Assembly: GCA_903872505.1 (NCBI GenBank)
Contig: CAIQKV010000035.1
Span: 1-33,394, forward strand
From: an uncultured Opitutia bacterium
GTDB taxonomy: Bacteria > Verrucomicrobiota > Verrucomicrobiia > Opitutales > Opitutaceae
Reading direction: 5' to 3'
DNA: 33,394 nt
Positions 1-7,779 of the stretch are shown here, piece by piece (the stretch's first letter is position 1; the number at the start of each line of letters is the position of its first letter). Both the position numbers and the translations under genes were made by a program. Under the pieces are notes generated by a model. It saw nothing but the letters and a program-made list of their open reading frames with translations. It was not told the origin of the DNA and did not search any database.

Positions 1-84
1 GATATCAAGTCGCTCTACATCCTGAAGCCGGATCAGCCGCCCACCCCGCCGGCCAATACTTCCAAGCCGCCGCCGGCCAAATAG
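1..84 (+). CDS. C-terminal end of an unidentified protein (partial)
   Basis: The first frame is open from the window edge to a TAG at 82-84. It encodes 27 residues ending in a Pro/Ala/Lys-rich tail ([15 protein letters not shown]). Only the tail is visible, so the protein cannot be identified. It reads in the same direction as rplU, with 76 bases between its stop and the rplU start. Those bases hold the putative rplU promoter, so the two genes are probably separately transcribed. Confidence 0.55.
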   Translation, partial: DIKSLYILKPDQPPTPPANTSKPPPAK

Positions 85-116
85 CTCCGGCGCGGTGGTC
101 CCCGGCAAATTAATCC

Positions 117-146
117 TTGCTTTACCGGTGGCAAAACCGCTTTATC
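117..146 (+). promoter_or_regulatory. putative rplU-rpmA promoter
   Basis: TTGCTT (117-122) and TTTATC (141-146) are spaced 18 bases apart and resemble sigma-70 boxes. The -35 is preceded by AAATTAATCC, nearly the same as the block before the putative topB -35 (16091-16100). Transcription would start about 8 bases before the rplU ATG. The match to consensus is modest, so this is a suggestion only. Confidence 0.3.
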
Positions 147-155
147 CGCGGTTTT
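133..155 (+). promoter_or_regulatory. inverted repeat directly before rplU
   Basis: AAAACCGC (133-140) and GCGGTTTT (148-155) form a perfect 8-bp inverted repeat with a 7-base spacer, followed by ATTTT and then the rplU ATG at 161. In RNA it would be a terminator-like hairpin over the ribosome entry site. In DNA it would lie across the putative -10 box as an operator. The sequence alone cannot decide between a terminator of the upstream gene, an L21 autoregulatory leader and an operator. Confidence 0.45.
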
Positions 156-160
156 ATTTT

Positions 161-475
161 ATGAAAGCCACTATCAAAACCCAGGGGCAGCAGTTCACTG
201 TCACCGAGGGCGACATTCTGATCGTCAACCGCTATCCGAACACGGAAGCCGGTGCCACCGTTGAGATTAGGGACGTGCTCGCCACCGGCGAGGGCGCCGA
301 TTTCAAGGTTGGCACCCCGACGCTCGTCGGCGCCTTGGTCTCGGCCAAGATCCTGGAGAACAAGCGGGGCGACAAGGTCATCGTTTTCAAGAAAAAGAAG
401 CGCAAGGGCATGGAGCGTAAACGCGGCCATCGCCAGGAGCTTTCCGTCATCAAGATCGAATCCATCAAAGCTTAA
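161..475 (+). CDS. rplU: 50S ribosomal protein L21
   Basis: Encodes 104 residues, the usual size of bacterial L21, a 23S rRNA-binding protein of the large subunit. The start [12 protein letters not shown] matches the conserved L21 N-terminus, which normally reads as M-x-A-I-I-x-T-G-G-x-Q. The C-terminal basic stretch ([17 protein letters not shown]) is the classic L21 RNA-binding loop, and the C-terminus ends in IKIESIKA. An in-frame upstream start at 95 would add 22 residues with no counterpart in the family and would read through the inverted repeat, so I reject it. No Shine-Dalgarno precedes the ATG. rpmA follows after 15 bases, the standard rplU-rpmA pair; the often-linked obgE is not next. 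Confidence 0.97.
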   Translation: MKATIKTQGQQFTVTEGDILIVNRYPNTEAGATVEIRDVLATGEGADFKVGTPTLVGALVSAKILENKRGDKVIVFKKKKRKGMERKRGHRQELSVIKIESIKA

Positions 476-490
476 GCAGCACCACCCGTC

Positions 491-736
491 ATGGCACACA
501 AGAAAGGTCAGGGAACATCCAGCAACGGCCGCGAGAGTCACTCGAAGCGACTCGGCGTGAAACGCTTCGGCGGCGAAACCGTCCTTGCCGGCACCATCAT
601 CATCCGCCAGCGCGGCACCAAGCTCCACGCCGGGAAGAACGTCGGCACGGGACGCGACTGGACCCTCTTTGCGCTCAAGGATGGTGCGGTCAAGTACGAC
701 AAGGCCCACCGCCGCGTGGCGATTGTCACGAGTTAA
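491..736 (+). CDS. rpmA: 50S ribosomal protein L27
   Basis: Encodes 81 residues. The N-terminus [20 protein letters not shown] is the L27 signature, a tail that reaches toward the peptidyl transferase centre. The core [22 protein letters not shown] and the [15 protein letters not shown] segment are also typical. There is no Firmicutes-type N-terminal extension, so no proteolytic processing is expected. It is co-transcribed with rplU (15-base gap) and closed by a strong terminator hairpin 31 bases after its stop. Confidence 0.98.
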   Translation: MAHKKGQGTSSNGRESHSKRLGVKRFGGETVLAGTIIIRQRGTKLHAGKNVGTGRDWTLFALKDGAVKYDKAHRRVAIVTS

Positions 737-766
737 GTTTTTGCCAACCGCGCATTTTTTGCTTTC

Positions 767-795
767 AAACGCAGTCCAAAACGGACTGCGTTTTT
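767..795 (+). terminator. rho-independent terminator of rplU-rpmA
   Basis: AAACGCAGTCC (767-777) pairs perfectly with GGACTGCGTTT (783-793) around a 5-base loop AAAAC, followed by further T residues. An 11-bp stem with an A-tract before and T-tract after is a textbook intrinsic terminator. Confidence 0.9.
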
Positions 796-844
796 GCTGT
801 TCGGAAAAGCTCGTTACCTGCCCGTAAGCGTCCACTCCCCGCCC

Positions 845-1300
845 ATGCCCGACCGCCTCGAAGAACTCCGCCACCAGCGGGCCCTCGTGCAGGAGCATCT
901 GACGTGGCTCGAGCACGAAATCGCCCAGGTCACCGTCACCCGGCTGACGCTGCCGCCCTTCGCCTTCCGTCCGGACAAGTCCGGGACCGCCAGCCGCCCG
1001 CCCACCCCGATGCCGGACTCCGCGATACCCGAGCTCTCCCAGTTTCAGGTTGATCCCGACAACGTGCAGGGCGACACCCGGCGCGGCTGCTTCCTCTACA
1101 CCGCCATCGCCCTGATCGCCCTCGTCCTGCTGTGCGTGGTGATTTATTTCGTGGGCTACCGCGATCGCCCCGTCCTCTTCGTGCCCGACAGGGCGGAACC
1201 GGCCATCGTGTATCCTGCCGGTGCCCCGAAATCGCCGGCCCAGCCCGCCAAGGGCCCGGCAACGCCGCAACCCGCGAAGCCGGCCCCGGCCAAGAAGTAA
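845..1300 (+). CDS. small single-pass membrane protein of unknown function
   Basis: Encodes 151 residues from ATG 845 (MPDRLEELRHQRALVQEHL). An earlier in-frame start at 794 lies in the terminator tail of rpmA and is unlikely. Residues 1 to about 25 look like a short amphipathic or coiled-coil helix. A Pro-rich linker follows. One clear membrane helix (about residues 83-105, FLYTAIALIALVLLCVVIYF) is followed by a Pro/Ala/Lys-rich tail to the C-terminus. There is no signal peptide. The helix is near mid-protein, with Arg-Arg before it, consistent with a cytoplasmic N-terminus. I do not recognise the family. It is convergent with pheA, only 14 bases apart. Confidence 0.75.
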   Translation: MPDRLEELRHQRALVQEHLTWLEHEIAQVTVTRLTLPPFAFRPDKSGTASRPPTPMPDSAIPELSQFQVDPDNVQGDTRRGCFLYTAIALIALVLLCVVIYFVGYRDRPVLFVPDRAEPAIVYPAGAPKSPAQPAKGPATPQPAKPAPAKK

Positions 1301-1329
1301 CCGGCGGCGGCGGCTCAGCCCGCCGCCGG
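1301..1329. terminator. GC-rich hairpin between convergent genes
   Basis: CCGGCGGCGG (1301-1310) pairs with CCGCCGCCGG (1320-1329) around a 9-base loop. The pheA stop codon sits in the loop and the right arm encodes the last pheA codons. It lies exactly at the junction of two convergent genes, so it may help end transcription both ways. There is no T-tract, so intrinsic termination is doubtful. Confidence 0.35.
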
Positions 1330-2394
1330 GTAGCTGCCCAGCCACTTCACGAGCGGGCAGAATTTCTGCAGCTCGGCCAGCGCCGCCTTCATCGCGGGGT
1401 CGTCGTAGTGTCCCGACACGTCGATGAAGAAATAGTAGTCCCACGGGCGCTTCTTGCTCGGGCGCGACTCGATCTTGGAAAGATTGATGCCCCGCTCCGC
1501 CAGCGGCATGAGCATCTTGAGCAGCGAGCCGGAGTGCGCGGCCGCCGCGTCGCCCAGCGAGATGGCGAAGCTCGTGATATCCTTGCCGCCCCCGACCGCG
1601 CCGGACGGCCGCTTGCCGAGGACGAAAAACCGCGTGGTGTTGTCCGCCTTGTCCTGGATGTTCTTCACCACGATCGGCACCCCGTGGGTCGTCGCAGCCA
1701 GTTCGCTCGCCACCGCGGCGGCGCCGGATTCGTCCCGGGCGATCTGCACCGCGCGGGCCGTGCTCGGCGCGTCGATCAGCTGGGCGTGCGGCAGGTGCCG
1801 CTGCAGCCAGTGCCGGCACTGGCCCAGCGCCTGGTCCTTCGAGTACACCCGGTCGATCTTTTCCAGCGGCGAGGCGGAGATGAGCGCGTGGGTGATCTCC
1901 AGGTAGATTTGGGCCACGATCTTGAGGTCGGACTCGATGAACAGGTCGAGCGCGTCGCGCACCGAACCCTCGGTGGAATTCTCGATCGGGATGACCGCGT
2001 AGTCCGCCTCGCCCTTCTCCACCGCCGTGAAGATGTCGCTGATGGTCGCCATCGCATGGTAGTCCACGCTGGCCCCGAATTTCTTCATCGCCGCGAGGTG
2101 CGTGTTGGTCGCCTCCGGCCCGAGATAGGCGATGAGCAGCGGCTTCTCGAGGGCGATGGCGGCGGACATGATCTCGCGGTAGATGGCCCGCAGCGCCTCG
2201 TTCTTGATCGGACCCTGGTTCTGGGCGGAAACCTTCTGCAGCACCGCTTCCTCGCGCTCGGCGACGTAGATCTGGCCGCCCTGGCTGCGCTTCAGCTTGC
2301 CGATCTCGCCGGCCAGCTTCAGGCGCTCGTTCAGCACCTCGACCAATTTCCGGTCGAGCGCGTCAATCTTTTCGCGGATCGGGCCGAGGTCCAT
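1315..2394 (-). CDS. pheA: bifunctional chorismate mutase / prephenate dehydratase (P-protein)
   Basis: Encodes 359 residues and catalyses the two steps from chorismate to phenylpyruvate in phenylalanine synthesis. Three domains are visible. Chorismate mutase is at about 1-80 ([20 protein letters not shown]). Prephenate dehydratase is at about 88-265, with NSTEGSV and the catalytic-type [10 protein letters not shown]-terminal ACT domain is at about 275-355, with the ESRP motif that binds phenylalanine, so feedback inhibition by phenylalanine is likely. Start: ATG 2394 begins exactly at the mutase domain. The longer in-frame start at 2457 adds 21 low-complexity residues overlapping scpB and is rejected. 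The scpB stop is one base upstream, so the two are co-transcribed and probably translationally coupled. Confidence 0.95.
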   Translation of the reverse strand: MDLGPIREKIDALDRKLVEVLNERLKLAGEIGKLKRSQGGQIYVAEREEAVLQKVSAQNQGPIKNEALRAIYREIMSAAIALEKPLLIAYLGPEATNTHLAAMKKFGASVDYHAMATISDIFTAVEKGEADYAVIPIENSTEGSVRDALDLFIESDLKIVAQIYLEITHALISASPLEKIDRVYSKDQALGQCRHWLQRHLPHAQLIDAPSTARAVQIARDESGAAAVASELAATTHGVPIVVKNIQDKADNTTRFFVLGKRPSGAVGGGKDITSFAISLGDAAAAHSGSLLKMLMPLAERGINLSKIESRPSKKRPWDYYFFIDVSGHYDDPAMKAALAELQKFCPLVKWLGSYPAAG

Positions 2395-2395
2395 G

Positions 2396-3232
2396 TCAGG
2401 TCGGCGCCGGGCTCTCCCCGGCGGGAGTGGCCGCGCGCTCGAGCGGCAGTTGCTCATCCGCCAGCCCCATGTCGGTGTCGCTGAGCTTGGCGGGGTTCAT
2501 GGCATTGCTGAGCCACTCGTCGATCTGTCGCGAGGACAGCACGTCCGAGGCGGGCAGCTCGTCGAGCGACTTCACGCCGACAAATTCCAGGAACTGGTCT
2601 GTCGTGCCGTACTGGATCGGCCGCCCTGGCAGGTCGGCGCGCCCGACGACGTAGATCAGCTCGCGCTCCAGGAGCTTGTTGACGCCGGCCTCGGCCGACA
2701 CGCCGCGAATGGCCTCGATCTCGGCGCGCGTGACCGGCTGCCGGTACGCCACGATCGCCAGCGTCTCGACCGACGACTGGCTCAGCTTCAGCGGCGGCGG
2801 CTCGGCGCGGAGGATGCGCACCCAGCGGGCGAATCGCGGCTGGGTGACAATCCGGTAGCCGTTCGAGCCCTCGATCAGCAGCAGTCCGTCATCGGCGGCG
2901 CGCAACTCCTCTGCGATCTGGTCCGTGGCCTCGTGGATCTGCGTGGCGGTGACGAGCGTCGGCACGTCGGCGTAAAGCTCCGGGTCCTGCGGCGGCTCCG
3001 CGAATACCTCGGCTGCCTCGGCGGCTCCGCCCGGCGGCGACCAGGGCGCCATCGTGACGCCCTCCGGGGCCTGCGCCGGCGCATCCGGCGCGACCGGCGT
3101 GTCCTCCGCCGGGGCCAGCGGCAGCGCGGACTCGTGGAAGCGCGTGAACGCCTCCTGGATGTCCTTGGCCGTGAGCGGCTGCGTGGAGGAGAGGAGCAGT
3201 GCCTTGAGCACCTTTTTCAGATTGAAGGCCAT
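2396..3232 (-). CDS. scpB: segregation and condensation protein B, with long internal linker
   Basis: Encodes 278 residues. ScpB is a kleisin-associated subunit of the SMC-ScpAB condensin that organises and segregates the chromosome. The N-terminal winged helix begins [16 protein letters not shown]. The second winged helix (about 152-205) carries the family signature [20 protein letters not shown] and [11 protein letters not shown]. Between about residues 38 and 93 is an insertion rich in Pro, Ala and Glu that splits the first winged helix. Most ScpB proteins are about 180-210 residues, so this one is long. The C-terminus (about 235-278) is also a Pro/Ala/Glu-rich tail. It is the first gene of a scpB-pheA pair and is divergent from ilvD. 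Confidence 0.92.
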   Translation of the reverse strand: MAFNLKKVLKALLLSSTQPLTAKDIQEAFTRFHESALPLAPAEDTPVAPDAPAQAPEGVTMAPWSPPGGAAEAAEVFAEPPQDPELYADVPTLVTATQIHEATDQIAEELRAADDGLLLIEGSNGYRIVTQPRFARWVRILRAEPPPLKLSQSSVETLAIVAYRQPVTRAEIEAIRGVSAEAGVNKLLERELIYVVGRADLPGRPIQYGTTDQFLEFVGVKSLDELPASDVLSSRQIDEWLSNAMNPAKLSDTDMGLADEQLPLERAATPAGESPAPT

Positions 3233-3346
3233 GCGGTAAAGTCACGACGAGTGAATGCGGCGGGCCCGAGCCTAAGCAATCCCGAAACGCGGCTTGCGGG
3301 CACGTGCCGGCTTTGGTTCGCTGCCTCTCCCGTCTCCCCCTTTCCC

Positions 3347-5050
3347 ATGAGCGCCTCCAAGCCCGATCCCCTGCGTCCTCATTCCTCCGTCGTCCTCGAC
3401 GGCCCCAGCCGCGCCGGCGCCCGTTCCATGCTCCGCCCCGTCGGCTTTACCGACGCGGACTTCCACAAGCCGGTCGTGGGTGTCGCGTCTACCTGGAGCA
3501 TGGTCACGCCCTGCAACATGCACATCGATGAACTCGCCCGCGAGGCCGAGGCCGGCGCCAACGCCGCCGGGGGCAAGGCCATCATCTTCGGCACCATCAC
3601 CGTCTCCGACGGCATCTCCATGGGCACGCCCGGCATGCGCTACTCGCTCGTGTCGCGCGAGGTGATCGCCGACTCGATCGAGACCGTTGTGGGCGCCGAG
3701 GGCTTCGACGCGGTGGTGGCCATCGGCGGCTGCGACAAGAACATGCCGGGTTGCGCCATGGCCCTCGCCCGGCTTAACCGCCCGGGCGTCTTCGTCTACG
3801 GCGGCACGATCCTCCCCGGCATCCACCCCGACTCCAAGAAGGAGTGCGACATCGTCTCCGTCTACGAGGCCATCGGCCAGCACTCCGCGGGCAAGGTCGA
3901 CGACGCCGGGCTCACCGCCATCGAGGCCTGCTCCGTCCCCGGCGCCGGCTCCTGCGGCGGTATGTACACCGCCAACACCATGGCGTCCGCCATCGAGGCG
4001 CTCGGCATGTCCCTGCCGAATTCCTCCGCCCAGATCGCCATCTCCGGCGAAAAGAAACTCGACTGCCGCAACGCCGGCGCCGCCGCGCTCGCCCTGCTCA
4101 AGGCCGGCATCCGCCCGCGCGACATCATGACGAAGAAGGCGTTTGAAAACGCCATCACCGTCGTCATCGCCCTCGGCGGCTCGACCAACGCCGTGCTCCA
4201 CCTGCTCGCGCTTGCCCACGAGGCCAAGGTGAAGCTCTCGATCGACGACTTCACCCGCATCGGCAAAAAGGTCCCGGTCCTCGCCGACCTCAAGCCCTCC
4301 GGCAAATACGGCATGGCGCATCTCTCGCGCGTCGGCGGGCTCCCGCCGCTGATGAAGATGCTGCTCGACGCCGGCCTCCTCCACGGCGACTGCCTCACCG
4401 TCACCGGCCGGACCATCGCCGAGAACCTCCGGAACGTCGGCCCCTACCCGGCCGACCAGGACGTCGTCCACCCGCTTTCGAATCCCATCAAGCCGGACAG
4501 CCACCTGCGCATCCTCTACGGCAACCTCGCTCCCCAGGGCGCCGTTGCCAAGGTCACCGGCAAGGAAGGCCTCACCTTCTCCGGCAAGGCCATCACGTTC
4601 GAGTCCGAGGAAACCGCCCTGCACGCGATCCTCGCCGGCCGCGTGAAGGACGGCCACGTCATCGTCATCCGCAACGAGGGCCCGCGCGGCGGCCCCGGCA
4701 TGCGCGAGATGCTCGCCCCGACCAGCGCCGTGATGGGCAAGGGACTCGGCAAGACGGTCGCGCTCATCACCGACGGCCGGTTCTCCGGCGGCAGCCACGG
4801 CTTCGTCGTCGGTCACATCACCCCCGAGGCGTTCAACGGCGGCCCGCTCGCCCTCGTGAAAAACGGCGACACCATCGTCATCGATGCGGTGAAGAACGAA
4901 CTCACCCTTGCCCTCCCCGCCAAGGAAATCGCCGCCCGCAAGCGGGCGTGGAAACAGCGGAAACCGAAGGAAACCCACGGCGTCCTCGCCAAGTACGCCA
5001 AGCTCGTCACCAGCGCCTCCGAAGGCGCGGTGACGGACAAGTATCTCTGA
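3347..5050 (+). CDS. ilvD: dihydroxy-acid dehydratase
   Basis: Encodes 567 residues, normal for IlvD. It dehydrates 2,3-dihydroxy-isovalerate and its homologue in valine, isoleucine and leucine synthesis, using an iron-sulfur cluster and Mg. Visible motifs: the three cluster cysteines C56 (TPCNMH), C129 (GGCDKNMPG) and C203 ([12 protein letters not shown]). Others are [13 protein letters not shown] and the C-terminal [19 protein letters not shown]. Start ATG 3347 ([16 protein letters not shown]) gives the normal length; the reading frame stays open far upstream, antisense to scpB, but that part has no IlvD similarity. The upstream base run is pyrimidine-rich with no Shine-Dalgarno. pgi follows after 13 bases. 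Confidence 0.97.
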   Translation: MSASKPDPLRPHSSVVLDGPSRAGARSMLRPVGFTDADFHKPVVGVASTWSMVTPCNMHIDELAREAEAGANAAGGKAIIFGTITVSDGISMGTPGMRYSLVSREVIADSIETVVGAEGFDAVVAIGGCDKNMPGCAMALARLNRPGVFVYGGTILPGIHPDSKKECDIVSVYEAIGQHSAGKVDDAGLTAIEACSVPGAGSCGGMYTANTMASAIEALGMSLPNSSAQIAISGEKKLDCRNAGAAALALLKAGIRPRDIMTKKAFENAITVVIALGGSTNAVLHLLALAHEAKVKLSIDDFTRIGKKVPVLADLKPSGKYGMAHLSRVGGLPPLMKMLLDAGLLHGDCLTVTGRTIAENLRNVGPYPADQDVVHPLSNPIKPDSHLRILYGNLAPQGAVAKVTGKEGLTFSGKAITFESEETALHAILAGRVKDGHVIVIRNEGPRGGPGMREMLAPTSAVMGKGLGKTVALITDGRFSGGSHGFVVGHITPEAFNGGPLALVKNGDTIVIDAVKNELTLALPAKEIAARKRAWKQRKPKETHGVLAKYAKLVTSASEGAVTDKYL

Positions 5051-5063
5051 TCGCAACACCGCC

Positions 5064-6647
5064 ATGATCTGGTCCCGGTTCAAATCCCATTTTTATCACA
5101 ACGCTGACCTCGGCGTCTCGCTCGACGTCAGCCGGATGCCTTTCCCGGACGAGTTCCTCGTTACGATGGCGCCAAAGATGGCCCAAGCCTTCGCCGACAT
5201 GGCCGCGCTCGAGAAGGGCGCCATCGCCAATCCCGACGAGAAGCGGATGGTCGGCCATTACTGGCTGCGGGCGCCGCAGCTCGCGCCCACCCCGGAAATC
5301 ACAACCGAGATCACCTCGACGCTCACCGCGATCAAGGACTTCGCCGCCAAGGTCCACTCCGGCGCGGTCGCGGGGCCCAAGGGCAAATTCAAACACCTCC
5401 TCGTCATCGGCATCGGCGGTTCCGCCCTCGGCCCGCAGTTCGTCAGCCACGCGCTCGGCCGGCCGCGCAAGGACAAGCTCGCCGTATCGTTTTTTGACAA
5501 CACCGACCCGGACGGCTTCGACACCGTCCTCGCCGGACTGCGCGGCCAGCTCGCGAAGACCCTGGTCGTCGTCATCTCGAAGTCCGGAGGCACCGCGGAA
5601 ACCCGCAACGGCATGCTGGAGGCGATCGCCACCTTCCAGGCGGCCGGCCTTGACCCCGCCAAGCACTTCGTCGCCATCACCGGCGCCGGTTCGAAGCTCG
5701 ACGCCACTGCCACGAAAGAAGGCTGGCTCGCGCGCTTCCCGATGTGGGACTGGGTGGGCGGCCGCACTTCGGAACTCTGCGCCGTCGGTCTGCTGCCCGC
5801 TGCGCTGCAGGGACTCGACATCTCGGCGATGCTCGATGGCGCCGCCGCGATGGACAAGGTCACGCGCCATCCGACCATCGCCCAAAACCCGGCCGCGCTG
5901 CTCGCGCTCATGTGGCATTTCGCCACCGAGGGACGCGGCGCGAAGGACATGGTCGTGCTACCGTACAAGGACCGGCTGCTGCTGTTTTCGCGTTATCTCC
6001 AGCAGCTCGTGATGGAGTCGCTCGGCAAGGAAAAGGACCTTTTGGGCAACGTCGTCCACCAGGGCATCACCGTCTACGGCAACAAGGGCTCGACCGACCA
6101 GCACGCCTACGTGCAGCAGCTGCGCGACGGCGTGAACAATTTCTTCGTCACTTTCATCGAGGTGCTCAAGGACCGCGACGCCAAGTCCTCCCTCGAGGTC
6201 GAGCCCGGCATCACCGCGGGCGACTACCTGCAGGGTTTCTACCTCGGCACCCGCGCCGCCTTGAGCGAAAGCGGCCGCCACTCGGTCACCCTCACTTTGC
6301 CCGATGTCTCGCCGCGGTCGATCGGCCTGCTGATCGCCCTCTACGAGCGTGTCGTCGGCCTGTACGCTTCGCTCATCGGCATCAACGCCTACCACCAGCC
6401 GGGCGTCGAGGCGGGCAAGACGGCCGCCGGCGGGGTCATCGCCCTCAAGCTGAAGGTTGCCGCCGCGCTCAAGACGGCGTCCGGGGAGTCGTTCACCGCC
6501 GAGCAGCTGGCCGGGAAGCTGGGGTTGCCGGAGCAGACCGAGCTGGTCTTTAAGATCCTTGAGCACCTCGCCGCCAACCACGGCAGCGGGGTAAAAAAGC
6601 GCGGGCGCACCCCCTGGCACCAGTCCCGCTACACCGCCAAGGCCTGA
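5064..6647 (+). CDS. pgi: glucose-6-phosphate isomerase
   Basis: Encodes 527 residues. It interconverts glucose-6-phosphate and fructose-6-phosphate in glycolysis and gluconeogenesis, in the cytoplasm. Motifs in order: sugar-phosphate binding [32 protein letters not shown], the PGI signature region [18 protein letters not shown] with catalytic acid/base residues, and [12 protein letters not shown] with the catalytic lysine. The C-terminal segment (about 450-527) has an extra helical region and a basic end. It sits 13 bases behind ilvD and is likely co-transcribed, though the two pathways are not directly linked. Confidence 0.96.
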   Translation: MIWSRFKSHFYHNADLGVSLDVSRMPFPDEFLVTMAPKMAQAFADMAALEKGAIANPDEKRMVGHYWLRAPQLAPTPEITTEITSTLTAIKDFAAKVHSGAVAGPKGKFKHLLVIGIGGSALGPQFVSHALGRPRKDKLAVSFFDNTDPDGFDTVLAGLRGQLAKTLVVVISKSGGTAETRNGMLEAIATFQAAGLDPAKHFVAITGAGSKLDATATKEGWLARFPMWDWVGGRTSELCAVGLLPAALQGLDISAMLDGAAAMDKVTRHPTIAQNPAALLALMWHFATEGRGAKDMVVLPYKDRLLLFSRYLQQLVMESLGKEKDLLGNVVHQGITVYGNKGSTDQHAYVQQLRDGVNNFFVTFIEVLKDRDAKSSLEVEPGITAGDYLQGFYLGTRAALSESGRHSVTLTLPDVSPRSIGLLIALYERVVGLYASLIGINAYHQPGVEAGKTAAGGVIALKLKVAAALKTASGESFTAEQLAGKLGLPEQTELVFKILEHLAANHGSGVKKRGRTPWHQSRYTAKA

Positions 6648-6722
6648 CCTTCCGCGCCAGACCGATGGAACTGTTGTCCCCGCTGCGGTTCCCAAGGCTT
6701 GGCCAGGCTGACCGCTGCCGTC

Positions 6723-6750
6723 TTGCACAACCGTGATTCACTCGTATTAA
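6723..6750 (+). promoter_or_regulatory. putative promoter of the small lipoprotein gene
   Basis: TTGCAC (6723-6728) and TATTAA (6745-6750) are separated by 16 bases, a good sigma-70 match. The ATG at 6760 is only nine bases past the -10 box, so the transcript would begin at or within a few bases of the start codon. No Shine-Dalgarno is present, which fits a leaderless or nearly leaderless mRNA. Confidence 0.5.
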
Positions 6751-6759
6751 GCAACTGAC

Positions 6760-6927
6760 ATGAACTTCCTCAAGAAACCCATTTTCGCCCTGATCCTCAT
6801 CGCGCTGGGCGCGACCCTCGGCGGCTGCACGACCAAGACCTCCAAGGACACCTCGATCCCGTGGAGCCGTCCCGCCGACTGGGAAGGCCAGATTCCCGGC
6901 ATGCCCACCTCAGGGTCCGGCCACTGA
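6760..6927 (+). CDS. small lipoprotein, 55 residues, unknown function
   Basis: A short gene with a complete lipoprotein signal peptide. It has MNFLKK (basic n-region), a hydrophobic core PIFALILIALGATL and the lipobox LGGC with the acylated cysteine at residue 23. The mature part is only 33 residues (KTSKDTSIPWSRPADWEGQ, then IPGMPTSGSGH) and has two Trp within a Pro/Trp/Gly-rich segment. Residue +2 after the Cys is Thr, not Asp, so by the enterobacterial rule it would go to the outer membrane. A good promoter precedes it and a strong terminator hairpin follows 21 bases after the stop, so it looks like a complete single-gene unit. The function is unknown to me. Confidence 0.8.
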   Translation: MNFLKKPIFALILIALGATLGGCTTKTSKDTSIPWSRPADWEGQIPGMPTSGSGH

Positions 6928-6948
6928 TCCGGACGGTTGGCTCCAGAC

Positions 6949-6978
6949 AAAAAATCCGGCCCCGCGCCGGATTTTTTT
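6949..6978 (+). terminator. terminator of the lipoprotein gene, touching the rsmI start
   Basis: AAAAAATCCGGC (6949-6960) pairs perfectly with GCCGGATTTTTT (6966-6977) around a 5-base loop, with one further T. This is a strong intrinsic terminator. It ends at the base before the ATG of rsmI (6979), so the two signals are packed with no gap. Confidence 0.85.
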
Positions 6979-7704
6979 ATGAACGAATCCCCCGCCCCCA
7001 ACGCCTCGCTCACGCCGCTGCCCGGCCACCTCTACGTCGTGGCCACGCCGATCGGCAACCTCGCGGACCTGACCGAGCGCGCGCGGGCCATCCTCGGCGC
7101 CGTTGATGTCATTGCCTGCGAGGACACGCGCACGACCGGCGCCATGCTCTCCCGCCTCGGCCTGCACCGCCAGCTCGTCGCCTATCATGAGCACAACGAA
7201 ACCGAGATGGCGGAAAAACTCGCTGCGCAGATCGCCGCCGGCAGCTCCGTCGCGGTTGTCAGCGACGCCGGCACGCCCGCGCTGAGCGATCCGGGTTTCC
7301 GGCTCGTCCGCGCGTGCCGCCGCCTCGGGCTGCCCGTCGTGCCCGTCCCCGGCCCGAGCGCCCTCACCGCCGTGCTCAGCGCCGCGGGACTCCCCACCAA
7401 CGGTTTTCTCTATGTGGGCTTCCTGCCCGCCAAGAGCGCCGCGCGCATCGCGTTTTTCGAAAAATACCGGGACTTCGACTACACGCTCGCCCTCTACGAA
7501 AGCTGCCATCGCATCGACAAGGCCGTCGCGGAGATCGTCGCGACCCTCGGCGCCGCCCGCGTCATCTGCGTCGCCAAGGAGGTCACCAAGCTCCACGAGA
7601 CCTTTTTCGTCGGCCCGGCCGGCGAGGTCCAGGCGCGCCTGGCCAAGGCCAGCCTGAAGGGCGAGTTCGTGCTCCTCATCGCCCCGACCGATTTCATTTT
7701 GTAA
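6979..7704 (+). CDS. rsmI: 16S rRNA 2'-O-methyltransferase (C1402)
   Basis: Encodes 241 residues. RsmI methylates the ribose of C1402 in 16S rRNA with S-adenosylmethionine and belongs to the tetrapyrrole-methylase fold. Motifs: VVATPIGNLADLTERA at the N-terminus, CEDTRTTGAMLSRLG, YHEHNE, VSDAGTPALSDPGF, and PVPGPSALTAVLSAAGLP. The start is ATG 6979. A TTG at 6937 is in frame but would translate through the terminator hairpin, so I prefer the ATG. No Shine-Dalgarno exists, and the upstream hairpin leaves no room for one. The stop TAA (7702-7704) is itself the first bases of the palindromic repeat. Confidence 0.94.
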   Translation: MNESPAPNASLTPLPGHLYVVATPIGNLADLTERARAILGAVDVIACEDTRTTGAMLSRLGLHRQLVAYHEHNETEMAEKLAAQIAAGSSVAVVSDAGTPALSDPGFRLVRACRRLGLPVVPVPGPSALTAVLSAAGLPTNGFLYVGFLPAKSAARIAFFEKYRDFDYTLALYESCHRIDKAVAEIVATLGAARVICVAKEVTKLHETFFVGPAGEVQARLAKASLKGEFVLLIAPTDFIL

Positions 7705-7779
7705 CCACGGAGGCACGGAGAACACAGAGGAAAACTTGAAGCGGCCCCAGCTCCGTGCTCTCTGTGCCTCTGTGGTTCA
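7702..7779. repeat. 78-base imperfect palindromic repeat (CCACGGAGGCACGGAG type)
   Basis: The left arm, from 7703, reads AACCACGGAGGCACGGAG and continues AACACAGAG. The right arm, 7753-7779, is its inverse complement with only transition differences. Its complement starts GAACCACAGAGGCACAGAG. Arms are about 27 bases, with about 20 bases between. Several differences would still pair as G-U in RNA. From memory, palindromes of this composition are dispersed intergenic repeats in many Verrucomicrobiota and related genomes; only one copy is in this window, so copy number cannot be shown here. It fills the whole gap between rsmI and the next gene. Confidence 0.8.

Noticed and set aside
2297-3346. 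Upstream extension of the ilvD frame
   Set aside because: It lies antisense to scpB and pheA and has no IlvD similarity; ATG 3347 gives the normal protein.
3272-5083. Minus-strand open frame (603 codons) opposite ilvD
   Set aside because: Same reason; the translation is repetitive and IlvD on the plus strand is certain.
6937-6978. TTG start for rsmI
   Set aside because: It would translate through a 12-bp terminator stem and add 14 residues absent from RsmI proteins.
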